Source of the DNA: Candidatus Sericytochromatia bacterium
GTDB lineage: Bacteria > Cyanobacteriota > Sericytochromatia > JACMPN01
Direction: 5' to 3'
DNA length: 14,393 nt
Assembly: GCA_014377495.1 (NCBI GenBank)
Contig: JACMPN010000508.1
Location: 1 to 14,393 of the forward strand
Shown piece after piece: positions 13,705-14,393 of this stretch; within the stretch, counting starts at the first letter, position 1, and each line of letters opens with the position of its first letter. Both the position numbers and the translations under genes were made by a program. The notes below the pieces were generated by a model. The model was not told the origin of the DNA, did not search any database, and saw only the letters and a program-made list of their open reading frames with translations.

Positions 13705-14349
13705 ATGGAAAATGTCAGCCCCGAGAGTTGCCTGATCCCGGGGTATCCCCTGCAACTCGAGCTGATGGACGATCTGACCGGCGCCCTGTCCGCCGGGATT
13801 TTCCGCAGCATGGTCATCGGCTTGGAGCCGGACGTCCTGCACGTGGACATCCCCAAGGTGAGTGGCAAAATGGTCGAGTTGCCCGTCAATACGATCCTGC
13901 ACGTCGTCTGCCTGTTGGAAGACGCGCTCTACTCTTTTGATGCCCGGGTCCTCGGTTACGCGCATTTCGTGCCTGTCGCCCTCTGCCTGTCGGTGCCGCA
14001 GACGATCGTGCGGTCGCAACGGCGCGAGGCCGTACGGGTGCCGACGGATCTGCCGGGCAGGATCGAGACGGAAGCGGGCATCCTCGACATCACGCTGCGG
14101 GACATCGCGGCGGGCGGGATCAGTTTCTTTGCCCCGGAGCCGATGTCCGGCCTGCTGGATTTCACCGTGAACCTGGCGGCCAAGGAAGGGCAGGACTGGC
14201 TGTCGACGAAGCTGCTCGTCCGCCGGATCCAGCCGCTGACGGGCCAGTACGTGGTCGCCTGCAGCTTTTCCGGGATGCCCCGCAAGGACGAGGACCGGGT
14301 CATCGCCTATCTGTTCCGGCGCCAACGGCAGTTGCGGCAGCAGGGTTAA
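13705..14349 (+). CDS. YcgR-like PilZ-domain protein
   Basis: A 214-residue cytosolic protein with the YcgR layout. The N-terminal beta domain (about 10-95) resembles the flagellar YcgR N-terminal domain (LIPGYPLQLEL, then GKMVELP). The C-terminal PilZ domain (about 103-210) opens with the c-di-GMP-binding arginines in QRREAVRVP (105-113). The second PilZ motif, usually (D/N)xSxxG, reads DIAAGG, with Ala where Ser is usual, so binding may be weaker or altered. ATG at 13705 has AGAGGA 5-6 bases upstream. Placement directly after flhB-flhA fits a c-di-GMP-controlled motility brake acting on the flagellar motor. A cre-like box upstream and a 128-base gap suggest some separate control. Confidence 0.85.
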   Translation: MENVSPESCLIPGYPLQLELMDDLTGALSAGIFRSMVIGLEPDVLHVDIPKVSGKMVELPVNTILHVVCLLEDALYSFDARVLGYAHFVPVALCLSVPQTIVRSQRREAVRVPTDLPGRIETEAGILDITLRDIAAGGISFFAPEPMSGLLDFTVNLAAKEGQDWLSTKLLVRRIQPLTGQYVVACSFSGMPRKDEDRVIAYLFRRQRQLRQQG

Positions 14350-14393
14350 AGCACCCGGACAAGCGGCAAAGGGGCCCGGTCGATACGCGTCGA

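Noticed and set aside
1..14393. CRISPR arrays, tRNA/rRNA genes, transposases, integrases
   Set aside because: None was recognised on reading both strands; no regularly spaced repeats or CCA-type cloverleaf, and no DDE or tyrosine-recombinase motifs in any credible frame.

Overview
The window comes from a GC-rich, flagellated bacterium that uses strong GAGG-type ribosome binding sites and several TTG/GTG starts. A Bacillota-like host would fit the Shine-Dalgarno style, the flhB-flhA order and a cre-like box, but the sequence does not settle the phylum. No rRNA, tRNA, CRISPR array, transposase or integrase was seen.

Layout. Positions 1-315 hold no convincing gene: an AT-rich block with a promoter-like TTGAAT-N16-TATAAT, then two strong inverted repeats. 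From 316 to 10020 every gene is on the minus strand. Read in the direction of transcription, the order is: three AIM24-family genes (10020 to 7995); a perfect 13-bp hairpin; a TerD-vWA fusion gene (7797 to 6424); an inserted pair encoding an AAA/ABC-type ATPase and a small PD-(D/E)XK-like nuclease (6081 to 4520); a short decayed copy of the TerD-vWA 3' end (4493 to 4445); and a tightly overlapping four-gene operon (4250 to 316) for PRTase_2-TRSP, HAD phosphatase, StiP-like PRTase_1-PELOTA and CitE-like lyase. From 10357 to the end the genes run on the plus strand: flhB, flhA and a YcgR-like PilZ protein.

How the genes fit together. The two PRTases, the HAD phosphatase and the CitE-like lyase match the biosynthetic module described computationally for tellurite-resistance (Ter) stress operons, which is predicted to make a nucleoside-like metabolite. 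The TerD-vWA fusion and the AIM24 proteins are the usual Ter-side partners. The ATP-grasp gene often found in this module is not present in the window. The flagellar trio is a separate, divergently transcribed unit: FlhB and FlhA form the export gate, and the PilZ protein is a probable c-di-GMP-responsive motility brake.

Most notable. The ATPase-nuclease pair splits the Ter locus, has visibly lower GC than its flanks, and lies between two direct copies of the last ~45 bp of the terD-vWA coding sequence. One copy is the intact gene end; the other is a remnant reading YPGWVKAAPGKGLLR-stop against YPDWVKAAPGKQLLR-stop. This looks like a small, horizontally acquired, possibly anti-phage cassette that entered at the 3' end of a Ter gene, or that replaced a second Ter vWA gene.
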